NCBI RefSeq assembly: GCF_000009905.1
Contig: NC_006177.1
Span: 2,604,001 to 2,668,000 of the forward strand
Source: Symbiobacterium thermophilum IAM 14863
GTDB taxonomy: Bacteria; Bacillota; Sulfobacillia; Symbiobacteriales; Symbiobacteriaceae
Direction: 5' to 3'
Length of the DNA stretch: 64,000 nucleotides
This document shows, in pieces, positions 34,535 through 42,944 of this stretch (its first letter is position 1; each line of letters starts with the position of its first letter). Both the position numbers and the translations under genes were made by a program. The notes beneath the pieces were generated by a model, which saw nothing but the letters and a program-made list of their open reading frames with translations, had not been told where the DNA came from and ran no database searches.

Positions 34535-34837
34535 CTATCGGCTGCCGCCTGTACTGTCCTGGGAGCCGCCACCGGAGCCGCCCTGCTGCTGGCCCCCGCC
34601 CTGGCCCGAGCCCCCGGAGCCGCCGGACTTGCCTCCCTTCCCCCCGCCGGTCTCCTTCTCCTCCTGGTCCTTTTCGCCCTCCTCCCGTTCCTGCTTCTCC
34701 CGATCCTCTCCCCCTCCCTGGCTGTGCTGCTGCTGGGACTCGGGCTGCTGCTGCGGCATGCACCCGCTCACCGTAACCGCGCCGACGGCCAGGACGAGGG
34801 CGAGCATCAAGCTGAACAACCGCTGCCGAACACGCAC
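34535..34837 (-). CDS. Small lipoprotein with charged, Gly-rich tail
   Basis: 100 residues from GTG at 34837, 9 nt after GGGAGGG. The signal peptide ends in the lipobox VSGC, so the Cys at about 26 should be lipidated. The mature part is wholly low complexity: a Gln-rich start, a block of Glu/Lys/Arg (about 45-65) and a Gly/Ser/Gln-rich tail, with no folded domain. It is divergent from the germination operon, which could place it in spores, but that is inference. Confidence 0.7.
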   Translation of the reverse strand: MRVRQRLFSLMLALVLAVGAVTVSGCMPQQQPESQQQHSQGGGEDREKQEREEGEKDQEEKETGGGKGGKSGGSGGSGQGGGQQQGGSGGGSQDSTGGSR

Positions 34838-34975
34838 GGTCCCAATCCCTCCCTTTTGCGAGCGCGTAGGATGACGCTCATAGCTTGCCCGCGGCCGCCG
34901 GCGTGCACGCGCCGGCCCGGGTATAGCCGCCCTGCGCATGCGGGCACCTTACATCTGGAAACGGGAGGGGTGTGC

Positions 34976-36727
34976 GTGAACGTCTGGGATGGGCTGAAGC
35001 GTCTGCTGGATCCGTCCACCACCATGTCCAAGGACACGTTCAGCCTGGAAGACCAGGGTCACCCGCCCGCGAGCGCCGAGCAGGCCGCCCACATGGTCGC
35101 CGACGCCCGCATCCACACCTCCGCCCTGCTCACCCGGCTGGACAGGTTGGCGCAGGCCGCCGGGCAGGGCGGGGAAGCGATCCGGCAGGCGGGGGATCTC
35201 TCCGCGAACCTGGACGAGAACGTCAACCACTTCAAGGAGCTCTTCCGGCACCCCCGGAACAAGGACCTCATCGTCCGCGAGATCACCATCGCCACCGTGC
35301 CGCCGATCCGGGCGGCCCTCCTGTTCATGGAGGGGATCTCTGACAAGCAGATCATCAACGGGTACATCCTGGAGCCCCTGATGCTGCTGGGCCACGAGCT
35401 TCGGCTCAGCCCGCAGCCGGGCCCCGCCGCCGTGGACCTGGTCGAGCAGCGGCTGCTCACCGGCAACCAGGTGAGCCGCCACCACGACGTCTCGTCCCTG
35501 GCGGAGGCGATGCTGGCCGGCGACACCGTCATCCTGCTGGACGGGGCGGCCGTGGGCCTGGCGGTGGAGACCAAGGACCCGCCGACCCGCAGCGTCAGCG
35601 ACCCCAAGGTCGAGCAGGTGATCTGGGGACCCAACGATGCCTTCACGGAGGCCTGGCGGGTCAACGTCGCCCTGGTGCGCCGCCGGCTGAAGGACCCGCG
35701 CCTGGTCACCGAGATCCTCACGGTGGGCACCGTGAGCCAGACCTACGTGGGGATGATGTACATCGACACCATCGCCCCGCCGCTGCTGGTCGCCGAGGTG
35801 AAGCGGCGGATCGAGGCGATCAAGGTCGACGTGGTGAACGGCTCGGGCACGCTTCAGCCCTACATCGACGACCACCCCCGGTCGCTCCTGCCGACCACCC
35901 TGATGACCGAGCGGCCCGACCGGGCGGCCGCCTACCTGTCGGAAGGGCACGTGGTGCTGTTCGTCGACACCTCCCCCCACGCCATCATCTGCCCGACGAC
36001 CTTCTGGGCGCTCCTGCAAACGGCCGAGGACTACTACCTCCGCTGGCCCTTCGGCACCATCCTGCGCTACATCCGGGCCGGCGCCCTGATCATCTCGCTG
36101 GTGCTTCCGTCCTTCTACATCGCCATGGTGAACTACCACCCGGAGATGATCCCCACCGAACTCATGCTCTTCCTCGCCCAGAGCCGGGAGCCGGTCCCGA
36201 TGCCGGCGGTGGTGGAGTTGCTGGCCATGGAGGTCGTCTTCGAGCTGATCCGTGAGGCGGGCGCCCGCATCCCCGGGGTCATCGGTCCCACGGTGGGGCT
36301 CGTGGCCTCCCTGGTGCTGGGGCAGGCCGCGGTGGAGGCCCGCATCGTCAGCCCGATCATGATCCTGGTGGTAGCCGTCACCGGCCTGGCCTCCTTCGCC
36401 CTGCCCAACTACCTTGCGGGCTGGGGCATCCGGACCCTCCGCTTCATGTTGCTCATGTTGACCACCGTGCTGGGCTTCATGGGGCTGGCCGCCGGGCTCC
36501 ACACGCTGGTGGTGTACGCGGCCAGCCTGCGCTCCTTCGGGATCGCCTACCTCACCCCCGTGGTGGCCTACGCGGGAAAGGCGCAGGACGTGGTGTACAA
36601 GCCGCCCCTGTACAAGCAGGAGGAGCGGCCGGGCTATATGCATTCGCTCAACCGGCGGCGGCAGCGGGAGATCGTGCGCACCTGGGACCCCCGTTCGCCG
36701 CAGCCCGATCCGCGTCAGGGAGGCTGA
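34976..36727 (+). CDS. gerAA: Spore germination protein GerA-A type
   Basis: 583 residues from GTG at 34976, 7 nt after GGGAGG; the upstream frame belongs to the antisense of the lipoprotein gene. Residues about 60-330 form the cytosolic GerA N-terminal domain with NKDLIVREITIATVPPIRAALLFMEG and VEQVIWGPNDAFTEAWRVNVALVRRRL; six or more membrane segments follow (about 330-530), with RYIRAGALIISLVLPSFYIAMVNYH and EAGARIPGVIGPTVGLVASLVLGQAAVEA. It forms the germinant receptor in the inner spore membrane with the B and C subunits. It is some 80 residues longer than B. subtilis GerAA. Confidence 0.95.
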   Translation: MNVWDGLKRLLDPSTTMSKDTFSLEDQGHPPASAEQAAHMVADARIHTSALLTRLDRLAQAAGQGGEAIRQAGDLSANLDENVNHFKELFRHPRNKDLIVREITIATVPPIRAALLFMEGISDKQIINGYILEPLMLLGHELRLSPQPGPAAVDLVEQRLLTGNQVSRHHDVSSLAEAMLAGDTVILLDGAAVGLAVETKDPPTRSVSDPKVEQVIWGPNDAFTEAWRVNVALVRRRLKDPRLVTEILTVGTVSQTYVGMMYIDTIAPPLLVAEVKRRIEAIKVDVVNGSGTLQPYIDDHPRSLLPTTLMTERPDRAAAYLSEGHVVLFVDTSPHAIICPTTFWALLQTAEDYYLRWPFGTILRYIRAGALIISLVLPSFYIAMVNYHPEMIPTELMLFLAQSREPVPMPAVVELLAMEVVFELIREAGARIPGVIGPTVGLVASLVLGQAAVEARIVSPIMILVVAVTGLASFALPNYLAGWGIRTLRFMLLMLTTVLGFMGLAAGLHTLVVYAASLRSFGIAYLTPVVAYAGKAQDVVYKPPLYKQEERPGYMHSLNRRRQREIVRTWDPRSPQPDPRQGG

Positions 36728-36730
36728 ACC

Positions 36731-37831
36731 ATGCAGCAGTTCGAGGGCCACATCAGCGCCCGGGAGGGCAGCGTGCTGCTGTTCACGGTCCTGGGGGCCA
36801 TGCTGTTCCTGCAGTATCCGCAGTACCTGGTGCGGATCGGGGGACCGGCGGCCTGGCAGGCAGGCATCCTGATCACCCTCTTCAGCCTCCTGGCGGTGCT
36901 GCCCATGGTGGTTCTGGTGCGGCGCTTCCCCGGCGAGTCGCTGGCCGACATCAGCCTGCAGACCGCAGGGCCGGTCGTGGGTCCGCTGCTCACCCTGGCG
37001 GTCTCTGTCTGGCTCCTGGCCGTCTCCATCGTCACCCTTCGCAACTTCACCGACACCTTCATCAACACGATCCTGCCGCAGACCCCGCCCAGCGTGCTCA
37101 TCGTGACGGCGACGGCCGCGGCCGTCTTCTCCTCCTACCGCGGGGCCGAGGCCATCGCGCGCACCGCGTACATCCTCCTGCCGCTGATCGCGGCGGGGGT
37201 GCTCTCGGTGCTGGTGTTCAGCCTGCCCCGCATGGACACGACCCTGCTCTTCCCGCTGTGGGGCTTCGGCTTCCGGCAGACCCTGCTCGGTAGCCTGTAC
37301 CTCACCAGCGTGGCGGCTGAGGCGATCGCGCTGCTGGCGGTGGGCAACGTCTTCCGGACGGCCCGGTGCCTGCAGCACAGCACGCTGCAGGGGATCCTGC
37401 TGTTCGGGGTGACCGCGACGTTCACCGTGACGGTACTTGTGGCCACGGCGGGGCCGCCTGTGGCGCGGGAGGCCCCCTTTCCCGTGTACTATCTCGCCCG
37501 CCTGATCTACCTGGGCCGGTTCCTGCAGCGCACCGAGTCGCTGATCGTCCTGTTGTGGATGTTCGCCGCCGGCACCCGGTTCTCGGCGCTGTTCCATGCC
37601 GGGGTGGCCTCCCTGTCCGGGGCCCTGCGACTGCCCGAGTACCGTCCGCTGCTCTTCCCCTGCGCGGTCCTCGTCTCGGCGCTGTCCCTCCTGCCCCAGG
37701 ACTACGTGACCGTGATCAGGCTCGACCGACTGGTGATCCGGCCGATGGGCTTCGGCGCGCTGGCGGTCCCGCTTCTGCTCCTCATTCTCGCAGCCATCCG
37801 CGGCAAGGGGGCCGCCGGCAATGCCACGTAG
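36731..37831 (+). CDS. gerAB: Spore germination protein GerA-B type (transporter-like)
   Basis: 366 residues with ten hydrophobic segments, matching the amino acid permease-like GerAB family. The N-terminus QFEGHISAREGSVLLFTVLG and YRGAEAIARTAYILLPLIA are typical. In GerA receptors this subunit binds the germinant. It begins 3 nt after gerAA and ends 11 nt inside gerAC, so the three are translated together. Confidence 0.93.
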   Translation: MQQFEGHISAREGSVLLFTVLGAMLFLQYPQYLVRIGGPAAWQAGILITLFSLLAVLPMVVLVRRFPGESLADISLQTAGPVVGPLLTLAVSVWLLAVSIVTLRNFTDTFINTILPQTPPSVLIVTATAAAVFSSYRGAEAIARTAYILLPLIAAGVLSVLVFSLPRMDTTLLFPLWGFGFRQTLLGSLYLTSVAAEAIALLAVGNVFRTARCLQHSTLQGILLFGVTATFTVTVLVATAGPPVAREAPFPVYYLARLIYLGRFLQRTESLIVLLWMFAAGTRFSALFHAGVASLSGALRLPEYRPLLFPCAVLVSALSLLPQDYVTVIRLDRLVIRPMGFGALAVPLLLLILAAIRGKGAAGNAT

Positions 37832-39059
37832 CCTGCTGGTCCTCCTGCTGGTCCTCCCGCTGCTGGCCGGCTGCTGGAACAAGATGGAGATCGAGGAGGG
37901 CGCCTACGTGCTGGCGTTGGGGGTGGACGAGGGCCGCGGCGGCAGCCTCGCCATCACCGTGGTCATCGCCAAGCCCCGTGCGCTGGCGGGAAAGGAGGGC
38001 GGCAGCCCCGAAGAGCCGCCCGTCCTGATCACGACGGTGGAGGCGCCCGGAATCGCCGCGGCGACCAACATCCTGCACGGGTACATCGGCCGGCGGGTCC
38101 AGTTCCACCACGTGCAGGCGGTGTTCGTGCACGAACAGCTGGCGCGGGAGAAGGGGCTGGTGTTCCTGGACGAGGTCGCCCGCTTCCGCCAGCTGCGGGA
38201 GACGGCCTTCCTGATCGTCACCCGGGAGCCGGCGGCCGAGTTCCTGCAGCGGGTGGCGCCGGAGCTGGATATCAACCCGATCAAGTTCATCGAGCAGCTC
38301 ACGTACCATACGCGGACCAGCGGCACGCTGCCGTCGGCCAGCCAGATCAGCTCCTTCATCGCGCTGCTGAACGCGGAGTACCAGGAGCCGATCGCCTACT
38401 ACGCCGCCCTCTCCGCCGAGGAGAGCGGGAGCGAGACCATCTCCCCCGAGCGGGAGTCGCAGATCGAGGCCGGCGTTCTGCCCCGCAGCGGCGGCCCCGC
38501 CGTGGAGATGATCGGCGCCGCGGTCTTCCGGGGGCGCCGGATGGTCGGCGTGCTGAACGGCGAGGAGGTCCGGGCGCTGCTGGTCCTGCAGAACCGCTTC
38601 CAGGGCGCCTTCGACGCCATCCCCGACCCCGGCGACCCGGACGAGTTCATCATCCTGCACGTAAGCCGGGGGCGGCCGACCCGCATCTTCGTGGACCGGC
38701 TGGGGGAGAAGCCCTCCATCCGGGCGTACATCACGCTGGAGGCTGAGGTGGTGGGCGTGCCTTCGGGCATCGACTACGCCCTGCCCGACAGGCAGGACGA
38801 ACTGGAGCAGGCCATCGGGCAGCACGTGCTGCAGACCATGGAGCGGCTGATCGAGAAGACGCAGCGGTGGGAGAGCGACGTCGCCGGCTTCGGCCGCCAC
38901 GCGGTGTCGGCTTTCCCCACCGTGCAGACCTGGGAAGCGTACAACTGGCCCAGGCGGTACGCCGAGGCGGAGATCACCGCCACCGTGGACGTCCGGCTGC
39001 GGCGCTTCGGCCTCACGCTGGCGCCGACCCGGTCCTCCGAGGAGAGGATGACGCGTTGA
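37821..39059 (+). CDS. gerAC: Spore germination protein GerA-C type lipoprotein
   Basis: 412 residues. A signal peptide with lipobox LLAGC (Cys at about 18) is followed by CWNKMEIEEGAYVLALGVDEG, diagnostic of the Ger(x)C family. ETAFLIVTREPAAEFL and the C-terminal domain (about 225-400) also fit. The lipoprotein sits on the outer face of the inner spore membrane as the third receptor subunit. It overlaps gerAB upstream and a 54-codon gene downstream. Confidence 0.94.
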   Translation: MPRSLLVLLLVLPLLAGCWNKMEIEEGAYVLALGVDEGRGGSLAITVVIAKPRALAGKEGGSPEEPPVLITTVEAPGIAAATNILHGYIGRRVQFHHVQAVFVHEQLAREKGLVFLDEVARFRQLRETAFLIVTREPAAEFLQRVAPELDINPIKFIEQLTYHTRTSGTLPSASQISSFIALLNAEYQEPIAYYAALSAEESGSETISPERESQIEAGVLPRSGGPAVEMIGAAVFRGRRMVGVLNGEEVRALLVLQNRFQGAFDAIPDPGDPDEFIILHVSRGRPTRIFVDRLGEKPSIRAYITLEAEVVGVPSGIDYALPDRQDELEQAIGQHVLQTMERLIEKTQRWESDVAGFGRHAVSAFPTVQTWEAYNWPRRYAEAEITATVDVRLRRFGLTLAPTRSSEERMTR

Positions 39060-39223
39060 TGAAGGTTGTGGTCGTGCTGGGCACCCTGCTCGTGGCCGTC
39101 TACACGCTCAACTACGCCCGCTGGGCCTGGCGGCGGCAGCTGCGCTTCGGGGCGGCGGGGCTCGTGCTGTTGGCGGTGGCCACCGTGGCGGTGCCCGCGT
39201 GGATCATGTGGTTTCTGAACTGA
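39059..39223 (+). CDS. 54-residue membrane protein coupled to gerAC
   Basis: The ATG overlaps the gerAC stop (TGATG), so it is almost surely translated with it. The protein has two hydrophobic helices (about 2-19 and 33-52) joined by a basic loop (YARWAWRRQLR), i.e. an alpha-hairpin membrane protein. Small two-helix D subunits occur with some GerA-type receptors of Bacillus, and this is a candidate for such a role; sequence similarity was not tested. A terminator follows directly. Confidence 0.75.
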   Translation: MKVVVVLGTLLVAVYTLNYARWAWRRQLRFGAAGLVLLAVATVAVPAWIMWFLN

Positions 39224-39237
39224 ACACGGCATCAGGA

Positions 39238-39262
39238 AAGGCCAGGCGGCTCGCCTGGCCTT
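39238..39262 (+). terminator. Terminator of the germination operon
   Basis: AAGGCCAGGCG (39238-39248), a triloop, and CGCCTGGCCTT (39252-39262) form a perfect 11-bp stem. The run of A before and TTGT after suit both the ger operon and the convergent yitT gene. Confidence 0.75.
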
Positions 39263-39290
39263 GTCACTGCCTCCGGGCTGTGCCCGGATC

Positions 39291-40124
39291 CTAGTGCATA
39301 TCCTTCGACGGGTCCCGGAAGCCCTCGCCCAGCACCTCGTGCACCTCAGCCACCACCACGAACGCCTTCGGGTCCTCCGCGTACGCGATCTGCTTGACCT
39401 GGGTGAGCTCGGTGCGCTGGGCGACGGTATAGAGGATGGTGCGGGGCTCGCCGGTGAAGGCCCCGGTGCCGTTGATGATCGTCACGCCGCGCTCGACCTC
39501 GTTCATGATCCGGCGAGCGATCGGCTCCGGCCGGGTGGTGATGATGGTCACGCCCCGGGCCGAGTAGAGGCCCACCTGCACGACGTCGACGACCTTCGAC
39601 GAGATGATCAGGGTGATGACCGCCCACATGGCCGCCTCGGGCGAGAAGGCGACCGCCGCCATGGCCAGGACGACGGTGTCCACCGCGAGCACCATGGATC
39701 CGACCGAGAAGCCGGACCGCTGCTGCAGCACCAGGGCCAGCACCTCGGTGCCCCCCGTGCTGCCGCCGGAACGCAGGACCAGGCCCAGGCCGATGCCCAT
39801 GGTGAGGCCGCCGTAGATGATGGCCAGCACCACCTGGTCCGTGATGGGCGGGACGTTGGCCGTGACCGCCAGGAAGAACGAGTAGGCGGCCACCCCGATG
39901 AGCGAGCGCCGGATGAGCCGCCAGCCCTTTACTTTCAGCCCAAGGGCGAGGATGGGGATGTTGACGACCACCTGGGTGACCCACATGGGCACCCCCAGGA
40001 GGTGGTAGAGGATGATGCCGATGCCGGTGACGCCGCCTTCGGCCAGCTTCAGCGGCACGAGGAAGACATTGGCCGAGAGGGCCATCAGCAGCGCGCCGGC
40101 GAGCAGCTGCAGTATCCAGAGCAC
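39291..40124 (-). CDS. YitT family membrane protein
   Basis: 277 residues. Five or six membrane segments occupy about 1-180 (FLVPLKLAEGGVTGIGIILYHLLG and SGGSTGGTEVLALVLQQ are family hallmarks); residues about 190-277 are the soluble DUF2179 domain (GVTIINGTGAFTGEPRTILYTVAQRTE). The function of the family is not settled. GTG at 40124 has AAGGAGG. It is followed by a shared terminator. Confidence 0.9.
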   Translation of the reverse strand: MLWILQLLAGALLMALSANVFLVPLKLAEGGVTGIGIILYHLLGVPMWVTQVVVNIPILALGLKVKGWRLIRRSLIGVAAYSFFLAVTANVPPITDQVVLAIIYGGLTMGIGLGLVLRSGGSTGGTEVLALVLQQRSGFSVGSMVLAVDTVVLAMAAVAFSPEAAMWAVITLIISSKVVDVVQVGLYSARGVTIITTRPEPIARRIMNEVERGVTIINGTGAFTGEPRTILYTVAQRTELTQVKQIAYAEDPKAFVVVAEVHEVLGEGFRDPSKDMH

Positions 40125-40187
40125 GTCGGGGCCTCCTTGGGCGGACAGGCGGGGCGGTACGAGCAGACGTCCGTAGTCTGCCCGCGC

Positions 40188-40370
40188 CTACTCCTGCTCC
40201 TTCTCCTTGTCCGAAACGTTCTTGTCGTCGTCCTGCTTGACCGCCTTGCGGAACTCCTTGATCGAATCCCCCAGCCCGCGCGCCAGCTGCGGCAGCTTGG
40301 CGCCGCCGAAGAGCAGGAGAATGACGAGGACGATAAGCAGGATCTCCATGGTGCCGAGGCGGCCAAACAT
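40188..40370 (-). CDS. tatA: Twin-arginine translocase TatA/E subunit
   Basis: 60 residues, typical for minimal TatA. One N-terminal helix (MEILLIVLVILLLFG) with the FGxxKLP hinge (FGGAKLPQLARGLGDSIKEF) and an acidic/basic tail are diagnostic. It oligomerises to form the Tat pore for folded proteins. No tatC lies nearby in the window. It is followed by yitT on the same strand. Confidence 0.95.
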   Translation of the reverse strand: MFGRLGTMEILLIVLVILLLFGGAKLPQLARGLGDSIKEFRKAVKQDDDKNVSDKEKEQE

Positions 40371-40477
40371 GCGCGATTCCTCCCTGCTGCGTAATCTACG
40401 GCATACCTCACGAAGGTTCGGGGTGCGGGGGCGTTTCTCCTGCAGCCCCGCAGGAGGCGAACGGTTCAGCCCGTTGG

Positions 40478-41188
40478 TCAGCCGTTCCGGAGGCGCTCCG
40501 GATAGTCGGTCATGATGCCGTCAACCCCGGCGTTCTGCATGAGGGCGAGCGCCAGCGGATCGTTCACCGTCCAGCAGTTCACCTTCAGCCCCGCCGCGTG
40601 TGCGGCCTCCACGTACTCGGGCGTCACCCACGGCCACGCGGGATGGATGGCCTCGCACCCGATCGCCTTCGCCATGCCGACGGGGTCCACCAGGTTGCTC
40701 GAGGTCAGCATGCCCAGGGGCAGCTCCGGACAGATCTCCTTCAGCTTCACCAGGGCGCGGTGATCGAAGGAGGAGACCTGCGTACGGTCCAGGACACCCT
40801 CCGCCTTCAGCAGGTCGACCAGCTCCTGCTCGATGCCCGGGTAGTGCACCGACCCTGCCTTCAGCTCCAGGTAGAGCCGGACCCCGGGCGGCGTGGCCCG
40901 CACCAGCTCCTGCAGGGTGGGCACCCGTTCGCCGGCGAAGCGCGGGTCCTTCCAGGAGCCGGCGTCCAGCGCCCGGATCTGCTCCAGCGTCATGGCCATC
41001 ACCAGCCCGGACCCGTCGGTGGTGCGGTCCACCGCCGGGTCGTGGATGACGACCAGGTGGCCGTCGGCCGTGCGGTGCACGTCGAACTCGATGCCGTCGA
41101 CGCCCAGTTCGAAGGCCCTTCGGAACGAAACCATGGTGTTCTCCGGGTGGGTGCCGGCGGCACCCCTGTGACCGATCACCTGCGGCAT
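40478..41188 (-). CDS. Glycerophosphodiester phosphodiesterase
   Basis: 236 residues without a signal peptide, so cytoplasmic like UgpQ. The GDPD signature VIGHRGAAGTHPENT (about 4-18), IEFDVHRTADG and VVIHDPAVDRTTDGSG are present, and the C-terminal NCWTVNDPL and GIMTDYPERL complete the TIM barrel. It hydrolyses glycerophosphodiesters to glycerol 3-phosphate and an alcohol. It diverges from the LysR gene. Confidence 0.93.
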   Translation of the reverse strand: MPQVIGHRGAAGTHPENTMVSFRRAFELGVDGIEFDVHRTADGHLVVIHDPAVDRTTDGSGLVMAMTLEQIRALDAGSWKDPRFAGERVPTLQELVRATPPGVRLYLELKAGSVHYPGIEQELVDLLKAEGVLDRTQVSSFDHRALVKLKEICPELPLGMLTSSNLVDPVGMAKAIGCEAIHPAWPWVTPEYVEAAHAAGLKVNCWTVNDPLALALMQNAGVDGIMTDYPERLRNG

Positions 41189-41283
41189 GCGTCCTCACCT
41201 CTGCTGGCAGCGCTAAAGGAATACAGTTAAGACGTCTCGAAATGTGCTACCCAATTCCGCCTGGGGAGAAGGGAGCACCTCTG

Positions 41284-42183
41284 ATGGACCTCAAACTACT
41301 CCGCACCTTCGTGACGGCAGCGGAGCTGGAGAACTTCCACCAGACCGCCGAGCGGCTCTACCTGGCCCAGCCCACGGTTACGACGCACATCCGCCAGTTG
41401 GAACACCTGCTGGGTTTCCAGCTCTTCGAGCGGGTGGGCAAGCGGGTCCGGCTGACGCCGGCCGGGCACCGGTTCCTGCCGCATGCCCGCAGGGTGCTGG
41501 CCACTTACGAGCAGGCCGTGAACGAGATGACCGCCTGGTGGCAGGGTTATGATACCCGGCTGCAACTGGTCACCTCGCCGCTGGTGGCCACATCGGTCCT
41601 GCCGGGGCTGCTCAAGGAGTTCACCCAGGAGAACCCGCGGGTCGAGGTGATCATCACCACCGAGGTCTCCTCCGCCGTCGGGCAGGTGGTCGCTTCCGGC
41701 GCCGCGCACGTAGGGCTGGCCCGGGCGCCCTCGACGCATCCGGACACGATTTCGACAGTACTGTACACGGATCCTGTCGTGTTGGTGGCCGCGCCGGAAA
41801 ATGCTGCCGGTGCCGGCTGGATGGACCTGATCGGCCGCCACCTGCTGCTCACCGGCAACCACCCGATCTACTGGGATCCCCTCCTGGTGGCGGTCAGCCG
41901 GCGACAGCCCCACCTGCGCACCCTGGCGGTGGACCGTGTCGACGTCACCAAGCGGCTGCTGGAAGAGGGCCTCGGCGTCTCGTTCCTCCCCCTTTCTTCG
42001 GTGGTGCGGGAACTGGCCGAAGGGCGGCTGGTCACCGTGCCGGTGGACATGGAGCTGCCCACGGCGGCCACCTACCTGATCCTGCCCCAGCACCGGGAGG
42101 TGCCCGACGCGGCCAGGCAGTTCGTGCAGCTGTTGAAGCGGTCATTCCCCGGCGGCGTTGCCCCCGGGCCGCAGGGGCGGTGA
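41284..42183 (+). CDS. LysR family transcriptional regulator
   Basis: 299 residues from ATG at 41284; the frame extends 14 codons upstream, but this start opens the canonical MDLKLLRTFVTAAELENFHQTAERLYLAQPTVTTHIRQLE winged helix domain (1-65). The effector-binding domain (about 90-290) follows. An AGACGTCT palindrome at 41230-41237, between this gene and the divergent GDPD gene, is a candidate binding site. Neighbours give no firm clue to the effector; LysR proteins often control the divergent gene. Confidence 0.92.
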   Translation: MDLKLLRTFVTAAELENFHQTAERLYLAQPTVTTHIRQLEHLLGFQLFERVGKRVRLTPAGHRFLPHARRVLATYEQAVNEMTAWWQGYDTRLQLVTSPLVATSVLPGLLKEFTQENPRVEVIITTEVSSAVGQVVASGAAHVGLARAPSTHPDTISTVLYTDPVVLVAAPENAAGAGWMDLIGRHLLLTGNHPIYWDPLLVAVSRRQPHLRTLAVDRVDVTKRLLEEGLGVSFLPLSSVVRELAEGRLVTVPVDMELPTAATYLILPQHREVPDAARQFVQLLKRSFPGGVAPGPQGR

Positions 42184-42291
42184 CGGGCAGTCCCGGCGAC
42201 CGGGATGAGCATGGGCGGGATGGGTCGGCCCGGGTACCAGCAGACCCCAGCGCTTCCCGACCAGCGAACGGACCTTGAAAGGAGCAGGATC

Positions 42292-42780
42292 ATGACACCG
42301 CCGGATGAACCCGCGCTGCGTGAAACCCGGATCGGTGCATACGGAATCTGCATCTGCGATGACCGGATACTCGTGGTCCGAAAAGCGAAGGGGCCGTACA
42401 AGGGTCTGTACGATCTTCCTGGCGGCGGCGTGGAGTTCGGCGAATCCCCCACCGAGACCGTGGCCAGGGAGTTCCTGGAGGAGGCGGGGGTGGCGGTCGA
42501 GGTGAAGGAGCTGGTCGGCTCGTTCAGCCTCGTCTCCGTCTTCCCGGCGGATTCGGGCACGCACCTGGTCGAGCTCCATCACCTGGGGTTTCTGTACCGG
42601 GTGAATCTGGCGGCGCCGGCGCCCATCAAAGAGGATCCCGACGGCCGCGACTCCCTCGGGTCGGTCTGGCTGCCGCTCAGAGACGCAAGCCCGGACAAGC
42701 TCTCCCCTTTGGCCCGCGAGGGTCTGCAATGCATTTCCAGCCAGGGATCGGGTATATCCCTCCGCCGACGCGCACAATAG
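42292..42780 (+). CDS. Nudix hydrolase
   Basis: 162 residues from ATG at 42292, behind GAAAGGAG. The Nudix box is complete (starting GGGVEFGES, with the REFLEEAG segment), about residues 45-67, so catalysis by Mg-dependent cleavage of a nucleoside diphosphate derivative is expected. Flanking sequence (YGLCIC-like N-terminus, FLYRVNL) does not identify the substrate. It may share the LysR transcript. A highly structured element starts 4 nt after its stop. Confidence 0.9.
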   Translation: MTPPDEPALRETRIGAYGICICDDRILVVRKAKGPYKGLYDLPGGGVEFGESPTETVAREFLEEAGVAVEVKELVGSFSLVSVFPADSGTHLVELHHLGFLYRVNLAAPAPIKEDPDGRDSLGSVWLPLRDASPDKLSPLAREGLQCISSQGSGISLRRRAQ

Positions 42781-42784
42781 AGGT

Positions 42785-42884
42785 GGCAGTGGCGGGAACG
42801 GCTCGAATCGACTTCCACAAACCTTTCCCGAGCCGTCACTGGTACCCCATCCTATCGGATTGATCTCTGGCTCCCGCCACTGCC
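42785..42884 (+). ncRNA. Nested inverted repeat, candidate structured RNA
   Basis: GGCAGTGGCGGGA (42785-42797) pairs perfectly with TCCCGCCACTGCC (42872-42884). Directly inside, ACGGCTCG (42798-42805) pairs with CGAGCCGT (42829-42836), and a small ATCC/GGAT hairpin (42849-42860) occupies the rest. A terminator follows 32 nt later. It could be an independent small RNA, a 3' UTR structure of the Nudix mRNA, or a small mobile element remnant. No known RNA family was recognised. Confidence 0.45.
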
Positions 42885-42915
42885 TTCATCGCGTCACCTG
42901 CGCAACCGCGCCCAC

Positions 42916-42943
42916 ACCCCGGCCACTGCGGCCGGGGTCTTTT
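42916..42943 (+). terminator. Terminator after the Nudix gene/structured element
   Basis: ACCCCGGCC, loop ACTGC, GGCCGGGGT, then CTTTT on the plus strand. It closes the transcript containing the nested inverted repeat. Confidence 0.82.
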
Positions 42944-42944
42944 G

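Noticed and set aside
34949-37882. A 977-codon minus-strand frame opposite gerAA and gerAB
   Set aside because: Antisense shadow; the plus-strand genes have all GerA-family features.
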